From positions 40,924 to 104,923 of the forward strand of contig DATBFG010000095.1 in the NCBI GenBank assembly GCA_036558645.1: a stretch of 64,000 nucleotides of DNA, in the 5' to 3' direction. Source of the stretch: DATBFG01 sp036558645 (lineage in GTDB: Bacteria; Acidobacteriota; Terriglobia; Terriglobales; Acidobacteriaceae). The translations under genes and the position numbers were made by a program. Positions 43,262 through 53,234 of this stretch are shown piece after piece (positions within the stretch are counted from its first letter, which is position 1; each line of letters opens with the position of its first letter). Under the pieces are notes generated by a model. It worked only from the letters and a program-made list of their open reading frames with translations, made no database searches and was not told the origin of the DNA.

Positions 43262-45145
43262 CTACTTCACGAGTTGTGCCAACGTCTTCTCTGCCTCATC
43301 GTGTAAATCAGGGGGCGCACCGTATAGCACACGAACCGTCTTGCCAGACTGGTCGAAGAGGAACATCGTGGGGACAGACGTAATATCCCCGAAAGCCGTG
43401 GCTGTAGGCGCGTCTGCAATTGCCCAGTGTAAGTCGGGGCTGAGTGAGTTGACCATTGATCGTATCTTGTCTTCGGGAGACTCTACCGCCAGGGCGACTA
43501 CCGCGAGTTTATCTCCATAAGTCCCCTGCAGTTTGCCAAGCCATTCCAGCGTCGAGCGGCAGGGTGGACACCATGTGGCCCAGAATTCAACGAGGACAAC
43601 CCGCCCCGCTAACTGGTCGCTCGTAAGCGGATGTCCCGCCAGATCCGTCAGCTTGAAGTTTGGCAGTGTCGCGATCTCACGAACACCAGAATTCGCACCG
43701 GCGTGCTCACGGGCCACAATATCTTTTTTCCCGACGAGAATCAGGTCAATCATGCGGACCAGGTCAGCCTTGAATTTCGCCTGATTATCGGCGTTGCGCC
43801 AGGGAGCGTATCGCCCGGTGCCTTCGACCTCTCCGAAGTATCCAAAGTCGCGAGGCACCGCTACCAGCACATCATCCACAAAAACCGCTGGGTATCCTTT
43901 GACTCCGTAGCGATCGGCAAGTTTCGAAGCACCGAAGTTTTCATTGATAAACGTAACCTGCCCCGGATAATTTGCCGCCACTTCCTGTACCAGCAAACTT
44001 GCTGGATCGGAGATATTTCAAGTGTAGGGCCAGCGTACCAACGTAATATCCACTGTCTTGCCGGAAGCACGCTGGAGCGGGATGGCCGGCTTTTGTGCTG
44101 CGTAATAAGCTGGCAGAACCTGATCGAGAATGATGCGTGCACTTCTCCACTCGTCCCCGGTAGGAGCAGAGCCATCAGCATGTGCAGTGTAGGACTCGGC
44201 GCGTTCCAGGAAGAGCAGTGCGATCGATTCATCGGAGGATGCGGCAGCCAGTTTTTGGCGAGCGTCGGTGAGATCCTGTTTCACGCGAGCTTGCTGCGAC
44301 GCATCGAGCGGCGACTGATCGAGCATCCCGTAGTTGCGCAGCGCCTCGAGATAGATGTAGAGACTTCCCGCGTAAAACTTCGAGGCGTCCAGTTCCTCTG
44401 CCAATTTGATCGCCGAATTCAGTGCGATGAAACGGCTGTGCAGATCGATGGACTTGGGCGGCTTGAATGCGGCATTTGTCTTCTGCTGCAGCTTCTGCAA
44501 CTCAGGCAAGAACGAGCGCAATTGGAAACTCGGCGGACGTGAGGTGAGATCCAGAGAATTGCAAAAGACTGCGAAGTCAGCTTCACCTTCGGCTTGGCCG
44601 ACATAGAAGAGACCATCGTTTGGACCCTTTGCGGTAGCGAACCCTCGCCCCCCCTCGAGCAGCGGGATTGCCCGGCCCTGCGCAGCTTGGGCCAGCCCAC
44701 GCAATGCGAGCGTCGCGTTCTTCCAATCGCGGTTGTGTGCGTCTTGGTCTAGTGCAGTAAGTCGCAGGCTGACTTTGCCCCACTGCGACTCGAACGCGGG
44801 AAGGCCACCTTTTTCAACTTCGGACTTATCCGTGCCCCTGCGTGCGGCTCCGAGAAGATTGTGTGCGCGACCGAGCTTCTCCAGACTCACATAGATCTGT
44901 CCGGCAGAGAGCGCGTCAGAGGCTTCCTTTAGCGCATTGTCGGCGGCCGAGGCGATTTCAGTAAGATCCTTATCAGTGACTGGCTTTTCTTTGTTCGCCT
45001 GTTGGAGGCGCGCAATCTCAGCTTTGATCTGCAGTACGGCGGAAGAAGATAGTCTGGTAGTTGAAGGGTTTTGGCAAGCCGTAGACGAACTGAACAAAGC
45101 AGCAACGGCGCAGACTAAGGCGACGAACGCTGTGCGAGTCCTCAT
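43262..45145 (-). CDS. Putative exported selenoprotein with two thioredoxin folds, UGA-encoded Sec at residue 376
   Basis: Two open stretches in the same frame are separated by one TGA (44018-44020). If read as selenocysteine the product is 627 residues: signal peptide (about 1-24), a helical domain (about 30-365), a thioredoxin fold with Sec376 in PYTUNIS, the cis-proline block VKGYPAVFV, and a C-terminal TlpA-like domain with Cys526-PP-Cys529 in FWATWCPPCRST. Aligning from the TGA to the helix-1 end (U-N-I-S then EVAANY) with E. coli thioredoxin (CGPC then EIADEY) needs no gap and puts Sec at the attacking cysteine, with Ser at the resolving one. No ATG follows the TGA soon enough for an independent second gene. 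Alternatives are a point mutation or sequencing error; no selenium genes are in the window. Confidence 0.72.
43990..44020 (-). promoter_or_regulatory. Candidate bacterial SECIS element
   Basis: Read on the minus strand, the TGA is followed after 12 bases by a stem CCAGCA/TGCTGG (44000-44005 with 43990-43995) around the loop AGTT (43996-43999). The loop G lies 20 bases after the TGA, inside the 16-37 base window and first-two-positions rule used for bacterial SECIS prediction. A lower stem may form between CTCC and GGAAG. Seen in the sequence; SelB binding is inferred. Confidence 0.55.
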
Positions 45146-45328
45146 TGGGCGATCCTAAAACACAGACGTGGGACAAGCACTGCCGTTAGCCGAGAAGAGT
45201 GCAGCAGCGAAAACTGTTTATTCCCCAACCGGGAACGCCGCGACAGATACCCCAACCCAGGTTGTGCACATAACATAGACAAAAAGAGATCCTGCATCTA
45301 TTGCTGCGATCATGCTTATTATCCGAAT

Positions 45329-47023
45329 TCACTTCCCAACTTGCGCAATGTAAACGTCGAATGGTCGCAGGTTTAGCGGCTCGGCCAAACCCTTCGCCGG
45401 TTTGCGTAGCGTAGTCAACAAGGTCACCGCATTTTTCGAGGAGACCTGCAGCGGCGTTGTATCGAGCCTGAACTTCTGTGCTGTCGGAGACATATTGAGA
45501 ACTACGACAACCGTTTCTCCTTTATATTTCCTTCCATACGCAAGAACGTTGTTGTCCATCTGGTTCAGTGGAATGTAGTCGCCATCAAGCAGGGCTTTGC
45601 TCTGATGCCGAAGCGCAAGCAGCTTTTGATAAAAGATCAGCACCGAGTCTGGGTTCTTTTCTTCACTCGCGACATTATGGGTCTTGTAACTCGGCGGAAC
45701 GGGAAGCCATGGCGTTGCAGTCGAAAAGCCGGCATTCGTGGTTGCGTCCCATTGCATCGGCGTACGCTCTCCGTCACGTCCTTTCTCGACCGGCCACCCA
45801 ATCTTCCCAATCGGATCCTTCACGTCTTCCTTACGCTTTGGATCGTTGTTTTCCATTCCCAACTCTTCGCCGTAATACATGATCGGAGTTCCACGTAGCG
45901 TGAGGTAAAGCCCGGCCATTAGCCTGGCAATCTCATCATTGTGTTTGCCGTCACCGTACCTGTTGTATGAACGCACGATGTCGTGATTCGTGATCACGTA
46001 AGTTGGCCAACCGCCTGAGGAGTCCGCGAAAGCAATCTGCCTCCGAAATTCTGGCGCTGACACCTTGTCCACCTTCGCGAACATCAGGTCCATCGGCATC
46101 TGTAGTTCGTCACTGTGTTCGCCGTAGTATTCCTTCAGTTCTTCAGCGTTCTTGGTCCAGGTTTCACCGATCAGGACCGCATTGCTTTCATCCGCAACTT
46201 TACGCAAACGCTTGAGAGCATCGTGGACTTCAGGCAGCTTCTTGTTGTACTTATCCTCCATATTCGGATCGCCGTACTTGTTCTTGCCAGGAAGGGTCGG
46301 ATTATCCCTGAGATCCTCAACCTCATATAACGTATCCACCGCATCCAACCGAAAACCAGCCACACCGCGCTTGTACCAGTAACGGGTCACGTCAAACATT
46401 GCTTTCTCGACCGCGGGATTACGCCAGTTCAGATCCGGCTGCTCGGGATAAAAATAGTGGTAGTAGTACTGGCCGCTCGTCGGATCGAGCGTCCACGCAG
46501 AATGTCCGAAAGTCGACAGCCAGTTATTCGGCGGCTGCCCCGCGGCTTTACCGTCGCGCCACATGTACCAGTCACGATGGTCCGCTGTTTTCGACGACTT
46601 CGAATCTATGAACCATGCATGCTTGTCCGACGTGTGGTTCATCACGAAGTCGAGAATGATTCGGATATCGCGTTTCTTGGCCTCGGCGGACATCGCGTCG
46701 AAATCCTGCAGTGTCCCATACATGGGATCAATGTTCTCGAAGTCGGAAACGTCGTATCCAAAGTCGACCTGCGGCGAAGGAAAGCAGGGCGTAATCCAGA
46801 TCGCGTCCACTCCCAGTTTCTTCAAGTAATCCAGCTTGGAAGTAATGCCCTTCAGGTCGCCAATTCCATCGTTATTACTGTCGGCAAAGCTGCGTGGATA
46901 GACTTCATAAAACACTGCATGCTGCCACCACTGGTGTCCTTCATCGTCCACAGGATGGGTTTGTGCCTGAGCAAACGTCAACAGCAGAGATAAGAGGGCG
47001 AGAAGTGATGCCGTTCGGTACAT
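45329..47023 (-). CDS. GH13 alpha-glucosidase / oligo-1,6-glucosidase-type enzyme, exported
   Basis: 564 residues from the ATG at 47023, which has a GGAGGAG ribosome site and a signal peptide (MYRTASLLALLSLLLTFAQAQ); the 40 codons upstream are open but lack support. The TIM-barrel catalytic motifs are all present: DFVMNHTS (region I), GFRLDAVD with nucleophile Asp227, GETWT with Glu287, and TNHDIVR with Asp348. The protein closely resembles oligo-1,6-glucosidase and sucrose-isomerase relatives (YPRSFADSNNDGIGDLKGI). It should hydrolyse alpha-glucosidic bonds of small oligosaccharides in the periplasm. It follows the GH15-like glucosidase gene by 106 bases on the same strand, suggesting a shared starch/glycogen-type pathway. 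Confidence 0.92.
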   Translation of the reverse strand: MYRTASLLALLSLLLTFAQAQTHPVDDEGHQWWQHAVFYEVYPRSFADSNNDGIGDLKGITSKLDYLKKLGVDAIWITPCFPSPQVDFGYDVSDFENIDPMYGTLQDFDAMSAEAKKRDIRIILDFVMNHTSDKHAWFIDSKSSKTADHRDWYMWRDGKAAGQPPNNWLSTFGHSAWTLDPTSGQYYYHYFYPEQPDLNWRNPAVEKAMFDVTRYWYKRGVAGFRLDAVDTLYEVEDLRDNPTLPGKNKYGDPNMEDKYNKKLPEVHDALKRLRKVADESNAVLIGETWTKNAEELKEYYGEHSDELQMPMDLMFAKVDKVSAPEFRRQIAFADSSGGWPTYVITNHDIVRSYNRYGDGKHNDEIARLMAGLYLTLRGTPIMYYGEELGMENNDPKRKEDVKDPIGKIGWPVEKGRDGERTPMQWDATTNAGFSTATPWLPVPPSYKTHNVASEEKNPDSVLIFYQKLLALRHQSKALLDGDYIPLNQMDNNVLAYGRKYKGETVVVVLNMSPTAQKFRLDTTPLQVSSKNAVTLLTTLRKPAKGLAEPLNLRPFDVYIAQVGK

Positions 47024-47129
47024 GAGCTCCTCCGGAAGGGGAATGCATATCTTCGTGCCAACAACTCCTAGCGCCGGCGACTTGCCCGCGCACCCCGGGA
47101 CGGCGGCTGTAGTTGACGCAATACACTTA

Positions 47130-49691
47130 CTAACGCCGTCCAACCATATGGAGCACTACATCCTGTCGAGTGTATCCCTCGACCTGACCCGCCGGAAAAG
47201 AAATTACGAGAGATCCTGTCGTCCCTTCCTGTTTCAGCAATTCGGCGCCTTCCACTCGTGCAATCTGCGCCGGATTCCAAACCGTCAGATCGTAATGATG
47301 ACCCGATACTCCGGCCACGCTAAGATGCAAACTGTCGCGTGACGATGTCCAGAATTCGGAGACTACCCGCAAGCCATGACTGGCCGTACCCAACTCTGGC
47401 AGCTGCGATGAAACAGAGAACCCGAAGTCATCTTTCAACCGAAGCGCAACTCGCGTGTGTCCCTTGTGCACGGCGATAGTCATTGGCGCATGCTGATCGA
47501 TAGCGTTTGGGTCAGGCCGTACCCGTATTGTTTTCCCATCTACCGAGGCACTGACAAGAGAAGTCCGCAAGCTCAGCGCGGGGGAAAACTCCACTTCGCA
47601 GCTGCCATTGCTATCGATGTCAAGCGTGATGCTATTCAACGTATGTGTGTAGCTGAGACTTAGGATTTCCTTTCCGACCCGCACATTGTGGATACCAAAC
47701 GACGCCCATTCGGACGGAACATGTGGCGTAAATTTCAGCTGATTCGCAATCGCATCGACTTCTATGCCCATCATGCCGCGCAAGATGGGGTTGACCACCA
47801 TTGCTGCAGACCATATCTGGTGCGGAGAGTTCGTCGAGAGCGGCTGGTAGTAGTCTCCGGATAACACCTCGGTGAAGTGACCAAGCGATCCATCGAACCC
47901 AAGCAGTGCATTCGCCCGCAAGTTTTCATACGCAGGAAGCGTGCGATGGTAGCGGTACTCTCCCACCGAAGCCCACCCCGTGAACAGCGGCCACACCGAC
48001 CCGAAGTGGTATCCGCCGGGGTTGTATCGCGGATCGCTTGACGAGATAATTCGCATCCCCCAATCGGCATGGTGATCGGGCTGCGCCAATTGATCAAGCA
48101 TTAGCTGAGTTTTGTCGGCATCCGTCAGCCCGAACCACATGGGCACTGTCGCCAGCACGCTGGGCGTATCAACCCGATTGCTGGATCCATCCAGCGCGAA
48201 CGCATACATCTTCTTGTTAGCTGACCAGAACGTCTGATTCAGCACCTGCTGCTGCTTCGCAAATTCGGCCGTCAGCTCTCGCTGAGCATCGTTCCTAGCC
48301 GTCAACTCTGCCAGATGCGCTAGAGCCCGCAGGGCTTCTACCCCCAAGCCGCTCTGATAAAACTCTGTTTCGACAGGCAACAGCGGTCCACCTTCTACCC
48401 AGCCGTGGCCAATGTTTAAATTCTTAGGAAGGTGTTGCGCATCATAGGTAGATTGCAAAAACTGGTAGGCCTTCCAGATGCACTCCCATTTCGCCCGTAT
48501 GAACTCGACGTCCCCGCTGTTCGTCGCGTAATCATTCATCGCAATGATGTACAGGGGAGTCGCATCCGCCGACGCATAGGCATACGGGTACTCACTGAAC
48601 CAAGGGACAAGGCTGGCACTCTGGGCAATTTCGTGAGGAATCTTCCCATCCGTCTGCTGGTACTTGCTAATGAAGTCCAGCGCCGTCTTTGTCGTTTCAA
48701 AATCGCCGGCTGCATCGAGGGCCAAGTCTGTCCACAACGAATCGCGCCCGAAAAACCATGCGAACCCTGGACGCTCCCAATCTCCCGACGTCCGATACCC
48801 CGCGATCAATCCCTTACCGAGGTAAGGACTCTCCACCAAACCCTGCAGCATGCTTACCCGCGCCCAGTCATAAGCTTGCTGCAACTGCGCATCGGGGAGT
48901 TCCAGCTTCACCGTACGATCGAGATAATCGGCATAGTATTTTGCGGCACCTTGCGACAGATCTTGATATACGTTCGTTATCTTCCGATATGTTGCCTCCG
49001 CTTCCTGCATCCCATGCACCGACCCCGCGATCGCGATGAGCTTTGTACTGCGGCCCTTCTCCATCGCACCCAATAAGAACGAACTCTCTCCTGATGCCGA
49101 GTAGTTGGTGAAATATTCCTCCTTTACCATTTCCGCCGTCGGCGACCCTACAAGTCCAGCATATTGCTTGCGCTCTTCACCAAGCGAAAACGCCCGCAGC
49201 TTCGGATCCCAATTCATGTACGATCCACCAAACGCCGCAGGCCACTCCAACTGAAAATCTCGATGAAACACCGCCTCAATCTCCAGCGGCTCTTGCGTCT
49301 CGACCTCAAGTATGATCGCGGCTCCAGGCTCCGCCATCGGCACAAACAACGTCTCCTGCACCTGGAACGTGTCGCCCGCATAGATAATGGTTGACGCCTC
49401 CGGCCGTACTCGTACGCTCCTCGCCAGTGACTCTGCCGGAATCACCCGCTCTTGTAGATGAAACAGCAGATGAAAATCGCGAAAGAGCTTCAACGGATAA
49501 ACCCATGCCTCTAGCTTGCCACCCTCGTTCCCAAGAACCCCGGCCCGCTGGCCGACTGCCGAAACAAACTCCCAAGGCCGCGCAGCCCGTGTGAGCTCCA
49601 TCTTCTTCGGAGCCTCCGCCGCCGCACACGACACCGCCAACAAGGCAACAATGATGATCCGTTCCAAGACTCCCGGTTTCCTGCATCGCAT
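47130..49691 (-). CDS. Exported (alpha/alpha)6 glucosidase, amylo-1,6-glucosidase / GH15-like
   Basis: About 853 residues from the ATG at 49691 (a TTG at 49709 is also open). Signal peptide MRCRKPGVLERIIIVALLAVSCAAAEA. An N-terminal beta domain (about 30-275) is followed by the helical barrel with the GDWERPGFAWFFGRDSLWTDLALDAAGDF block typical of glycogen-debranching-type and related MGH1-like glucosidases, then conserved GWVEGG and GSVWPLFTGWASVGEY. It probably removes alpha-glucosyl units from exported oligosaccharides. It is the first of two genes, the second being GH13. The EC number cannot be settled from sequence alone. Confidence 0.82.
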   Translation of the reverse strand: MRCRKPGVLERIIIVALLAVSCAAAEAPKKMELTRAARPWEFVSAVGQRAGVLGNEGGKLEAWVYPLKLFRDFHLLFHLQERVIPAESLARSVRVRPEASTIIYAGDTFQVQETLFVPMAEPGAAIILEVETQEPLEIEAVFHRDFQLEWPAAFGGSYMNWDPKLRAFSLGEERKQYAGLVGSPTAEMVKEEYFTNYSASGESSFLLGAMEKGRSTKLIAIAGSVHGMQEAEATYRKITNVYQDLSQGAAKYYADYLDRTVKLELPDAQLQQAYDWARVSMLQGLVESPYLGKGLIAGYRTSGDWERPGFAWFFGRDSLWTDLALDAAGDFETTKTALDFISKYQQTDGKIPHEIAQSASLVPWFSEYPYAYASADATPLYIIAMNDYATNSGDVEFIRAKWECIWKAYQFLQSTYDAQHLPKNLNIGHGWVEGGPLLPVETEFYQSGLGVEALRALAHLAELTARNDAQRELTAEFAKQQQVLNQTFWSANKKMYAFALDGSSNRVDTPSVLATVPMWFGLTDADKTQLMLDQLAQPDHHADWGMRIISSSDPRYNPGGYHFGSVWPLFTGWASVGEYRYHRTLPAYENLRANALLGFDGSLGHFTEVLSGDYYQPLSTNSPHQIWSAAMVVNPILRGMMGIEVDAIANQLKFTPHVPSEWASFGIHNVRVGKEILSLSYTHTLNSITLDIDSNGSCEVEFSPALSLRTSLVSASVDGKTIRVRPDPNAIDQHAPMTIAVHKGHTRVALRLKDDFGFSVSSQLPELGTASHGLRVVSEFWTSSRDSLHLSVAGVSGHHYDLTVWNPAQIARVEGAELLKQEGTTGSLVISFPAGQVEGYTRQDVVLHMVGRR

Positions 49692-49784
49692 GGTTGGACT
49701 TCGCCTCAACGCAGCTTCACCGCGCGTGCGTTAGTATAGAGAAGCGGATGGCAAAATAGCATTTTCTAAGGCGAGCACTGTCCT

Positions 49785-51584
49785 TTGTCCCAATCACGCC
49801 GCGCATTTCTCCGGTCTCTCAGCAAGTCTGCCCTCGTGCTGCCGCTCACCGAAATATTGGAACTCGCATACCCCACGGGCATCAGAGCTCAGGTGACGCC
49901 CAAGGCCGACCCCGCCAAGCCCGACCTCGGCGTCAGCTTTATCGACGTAGCCCAGCAATCCGGCCTTAAGACGAAGACGATCTTCGGAGGCGAACACAAG
50001 AATAAGTACCTGCTCGAGACCACCGGCTGTGGCGTTGCTTTCTACGATTACGATAATGACGACTGGCTCGATATTTTTCTCGTCAACGGATGGCGGCTGG
50101 AAGGTTTCCCCAAAGGAGAGGAGCCGACTTGCCGCCTCTTTATGAACAATCGCGATGGAACTTTTACCGATGTCACAGCCAAGGCCGGACTCGCCCGTTC
50201 CGGCTGGGGACAAGGTGTATGCATCGGTGACTACGATAATGACGGATTCGACGACCTGTTCATCACCTATTTCGGCAAGAATGCTCTTTACCACAACAAT
50301 GGTGATGGCACTTTCACTGACGTCAGCGAGAAAGCAGGCGTTGCCGGAACCAAAACGCGCTGGGGCACCGGCTGTGCTTTCGTTGACTACGATCGCGACG
50401 GTAGACTCGACCTCTTCGTCGCCAACTACATCGATCTCGATCTCGCAACGGCGCCTGTACCCGAAAGTGGGCCTTGTCTTTATAAGAGCGTGATGGTGGC
50501 CTGTGGACCACCTGGCCTGAACGGTGGCAAGAACATTCTGTATCACAACAATGGCGATGGCACCTTCACCGACGTTACCGAAGCCTCCGGCATTTTGCAG
50601 GCCAATGGCACTTATGGGCTCGGGGTGCTGACGGCAGACTTCGACAACGACGGCTATCCTGACATCTATGTGGCCAATGATTCGACTGCTAGCGCTCTTT
50701 ATCAGAACAAGCGCAACGGCAAGTTCGTCGATGTCGGTCTCGACGCTGGATGCGTCCTCAGTGCCGATGGCAAGCCTCAGGCGGGCATGGGCATCGCAGC
50801 TGGCGACTACGATCTCGACGGTAATCTCGACATCGTGAAGACCAACTTCGCCGGCGATACGCCATCTCTGTACAAGAATCACGGCGCCTGGAACTTCGAG
50901 GACACCACCTTTACCGCTGGACTTGGCATGCATACCCAATATCTTGGGTGGGGCTGTGGTTTCCTCGACATGGAGAACGACGGATGGCCTGACATCCTGC
51001 TGTGCAACGGCCATGTCTATCCTGAGGTCGAGCAGCTCAAGACCGAAGCTGGATATGCGCAGCGCAAGCTTCTTTACAAGAACCTGCGCAACGGACGCTT
51101 CGAAGACGTCTCATTGCAGGCTGGTCCTGGCATTTCGACTCCCGCGGCCGCGCGCGGTTGCGCGTTCGGAGACTTCGACAACGATGGTGATATCGACATC
51201 GTCGTTAACACCATCAACGGCCCACCTCAGCTCTTGCGCTGCGACATGACGTCCGGCAATAACTGGGTCAAGCTGAAGTTAGTGGGGACGAAGTCTAACC
51301 GCAGCGCGATCGGTGCAAGAGTGAAGTGCGTGACGCAGGCACCAGGAGAAGACAAGCCTCACCAGCAGATCGATGAGGTCCGCAGCGGCGGCAGCTACAT
51401 CTCGCAAAACGATCTGCGGCTGCACTTCGGGATCGGAAAAGCGGCGAAAGTGGATGTGCTCGAAATACGCTGGCCGAGTGGCCAAGTCGAGACCGTAAGA
51501 GACGTGAAACCGAATCAGATGATCGTGGTTAAAGAAGGAGCGGGGGTCGTGAGGAAAGTAGAGATGCGCAAAGAAAAACTTTAG
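49785..51584 (+). CDS. CRTAC1 family protein: FG-GAP/VCBS propeller with ASPIC/UnbV domain, Tat-like signal
   Basis: 599 residues from a TTG start with AGGCGAG upstream. The N-terminus (MSQSRRAFLRSLSKSALVLPLTEIL) contains RRAFLR, a twin-arginine-like signal. The mature chain begins LGVSFIDVAQQSGL; calcium loops (DYDNDDWLD, DYDNDGFDD, DYDRDGRLD, DFDNDGYPD, DYDLDGNLD, DFDNDGDID) mark the propeller, and the C-terminus is ASPIC/UnbV (SNRSAIGARVKC, WPSGQVETV) with a lysine-rich tail. It is the third member of this family in the window. Divergent from the glucosidase gene at 49691 with 93 bases between. Confidence 0.88.
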   Translation: MSQSRRAFLRSLSKSALVLPLTEILELAYPTGIRAQVTPKADPAKPDLGVSFIDVAQQSGLKTKTIFGGEHKNKYLLETTGCGVAFYDYDNDDWLDIFLVNGWRLEGFPKGEEPTCRLFMNNRDGTFTDVTAKAGLARSGWGQGVCIGDYDNDGFDDLFITYFGKNALYHNNGDGTFTDVSEKAGVAGTKTRWGTGCAFVDYDRDGRLDLFVANYIDLDLATAPVPESGPCLYKSVMVACGPPGLNGGKNILYHNNGDGTFTDVTEASGILQANGTYGLGVLTADFDNDGYPDIYVANDSTASALYQNKRNGKFVDVGLDAGCVLSADGKPQAGMGIAAGDYDLDGNLDIVKTNFAGDTPSLYKNHGAWNFEDTTFTAGLGMHTQYLGWGCGFLDMENDGWPDILLCNGHVYPEVEQLKTEAGYAQRKLLYKNLRNGRFEDVSLQAGPGISTPAAARGCAFGDFDNDGDIDIVVNTINGPPQLLRCDMTSGNNWVKLKLVGTKSNRSAIGARVKCVTQAPGEDKPHQQIDEVRSGGSYISQNDLRLHFGIGKAAKVDVLEIRWPSGQVETVRDVKPNQMIVVKEGAGVVRKVEMRKEKL

Positions 51585-51671
51585 ACTGCGGGATACCTTC
51601 GCTCGTTACTTAACTCCCATCCGGGTTTATTGGCGTTCTGTCTCATCGCTTCGAGACATCCGTAGGTGTTG

Positions 51672-52454
51672 TTACCGCTTGCCCATCCTCAACGACTCCC
51701 AGCTTCCGTCGGCGGTCCAGCCGCCATCGACTACGAGCGTGTGTCCATTGATAAAGGAGCTTTCTTTTTCATCGGCAAGAAACGCAATCGCACGGGCGAT
51801 GTCTTGCGGAGTGGCGAAGCGGCCCATCGGAATTCTGCCCGTGATATCCGCATCGGTGTAGATGCCCTTGTCCTGCGCGGCGGAATCCATTTCCGTTTTC
51901 ACCCATCCCGGACAAACTGCGTTTACGCGCACGCCTCGGCCGCCCCACTCTGCGGCAAGCGTTCGCGTCAGGCCAACAAGTCCGTGTTTCGAAGCATTGT
52001 AAGCAGCTCTATCGGCAACACCGACCAATCCGGCGATCGAAGCCACGTTCACAATGGACCCGCGTCCGGCGGCAAGCATTCTGCCGCCGAAAGTTTTGGC
52101 CAGTAGAAATGGAGCAACCAGATTTACTTCGAGCACGCGGCGATAGTCGGCGCTCGCCGTGCTTTCTGCCGGAGAAATGAACGCAATCCCCGCGTTATTG
52201 ACTAGAACATCGGATCTGCCCCACACGTCATAGACGCGACGAACAAATTCCTCGACAACGGATTCATGCGTGATATCGCCGGCCTGCGATAACGCTTCGG
52301 CTCCACGGGCCTGTATCGAGCGCATCGTCTCCTCCGGTATACGCAAATCAATCAAGGCCAGCCGGTATCCGCGCTCGGCCAGGACTTCGGAAACTCTGCG
52401 TCCAATACCTTGCGCAGCTCCTGTAACGATCGCTACACGCTTTTCCTGGTTCAA
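51672..52454 (-). CDS. Short-chain dehydrogenase/reductase (SDR), 3-oxoacyl-ACP-reductase type
   Basis: 260 residues of the classical SDR family. The NAD(P) motif TGAAQGIGRR and NNAG (structural) are present, with the active-site Ser in VNVASIAG and YNASKHG (Tyr-x-x-x-Lys). The C-terminal RIPMGRFATPQDIARAIAFLADEKESSFINGHTLVVDGG is typical of FabG-like dehydrogenases. It starts at TTG with GGAGGAG. It lies 50 bases downstream of the DUF4188 gene and could be co-transcribed. Substrate unknown. Confidence 0.88.
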   Translation of the reverse strand: MNQEKRVAIVTGAAQGIGRRVSEVLAERGYRLALIDLRIPEETMRSIQARGAEALSQAGDITHESVVEEFVRRVYDVWGRSDVLVNNAGIAFISPAESTASADYRRVLEVNLVAPFLLAKTFGGRMLAAGRGSIVNVASIAGLVGVADRAAYNASKHGLVGLTRTLAAEWGGRGVRVNAVCPGWVKTEMDSAAQDKGIYTDADITGRIPMGRFATPQDIARAIAFLADEKESSFINGHTLVVDGGWTADGSWESLRMGKR

Positions 52455-52504
52455 CGCTCCTCCATTTTTCTCGCGCCAAGTTCAAGAGCTCGGGCGGTTC
52501 GGCA

Positions 52505-53011
52505 CTACTGCTCGTACAGTTCCTTCTCGCTGACAACAGGGTTGTCGCTTTTCCCCGCTCGGGCACGCTGCGCAGACCCGAACATGGGGCCCCGGGCCGG
52601 TTGGGTGGGGGCAAATCTCATGAAGCCAATTGGCTTGGGAACATCGTCGTACACGGCTTCCATTCCACCTCTCATCAAGTAGGTTTCATGCCAGAAACCG
52701 GTTCCTTTGGAGTCGCGAAGGAAATTCGTCCACCAGGTTCTGTGAGGCTCAGAGCGGGACCACGACAGAAGAGTATCCATGTCACGCCAATACTGCCGCA
52801 TTCCAACAATCATCGGAAATAGCGAATAGATCATGTTTTCGTGCAAAAGCAATCCGTCAGGTTGGGCCGCAGCCGAGTCAGAAATCTTCGGGCCAAACCC
52901 GATCAAAGTCTTGAGACCGGTCAACCGGTTTACGCGCATGCCCAGATAGATGACAACAAGATCCGGATAGCAAGACAGATCGACAGTTTGCCGGTTCACT
53001 TTGGTTGCCAT
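52505..53011 (-). CDS. DUF4188-family protein (monooxygenase-like)
   Basis: 168 residues matching the DUF4188 pattern: VIYLGMRVNRLTGLKTLIGFGPKI, a short linker, then MRQYWRDMDTLLSWSRSEPHRTWWTNFLRDSKGTGFWHETYLMRGGMEAVYDDV. Family members resemble dimeric ferredoxin-like (ABM) monooxygenase-fold proteins and often neighbour oxidoreductases. Here the neighbour is an SDR gene 50 bases downstream. No catalytic residues are established for this family. Confidence 0.8.
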   Translation of the reverse strand: MATKVNRQTVDLSCYPDLVVIYLGMRVNRLTGLKTLIGFGPKISDSAAAQPDGLLLHENMIYSLFPMIVGMRQYWRDMDTLLSWSRSEPHRTWWTNFLRDSKGTGFWHETYLMRGGMEAVYDDVPKPIGFMRFAPTQPARGPMFGSAQRARAGKSDNPVVSEKELYEQ

Positions 53012-53234
53012 AACAAGAGATTTCCTTTCCGGAAAGGGTCACCGATATGAGTGGTATACACACTAACAAAACCAGGCCCAGAGACTTGCTGCAGGCAAGC
53101 CTATTGAGCCATCTAGCCTCCGACCATGTTGACAGGTGCAGAAAAAGAGGGGATAATCCGTGCACTTTTCGTTGCCCTCAGCCCCCCTGGCGAGGCGTTC
53201 CTTCCCGTTGGCACATCACCTTTGAGGCTTTGAG

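Noticed and set aside
43262..43996. An independent TlpA-like gene starting at TTG 43996
   Set aside because: It would begin inside helix 1 of a thioredoxin fold, after the active site, with no ribosome site. The frame is the same as the upstream segment, so a single gene with UGA readthrough fits better.
49794..51014. 406-codon minus-strand open frame
   Set aside because: Antisense to the third CRTAC1 gene; the translation is repetitive because the calcium loops are repetitive. No domain, no start signal.
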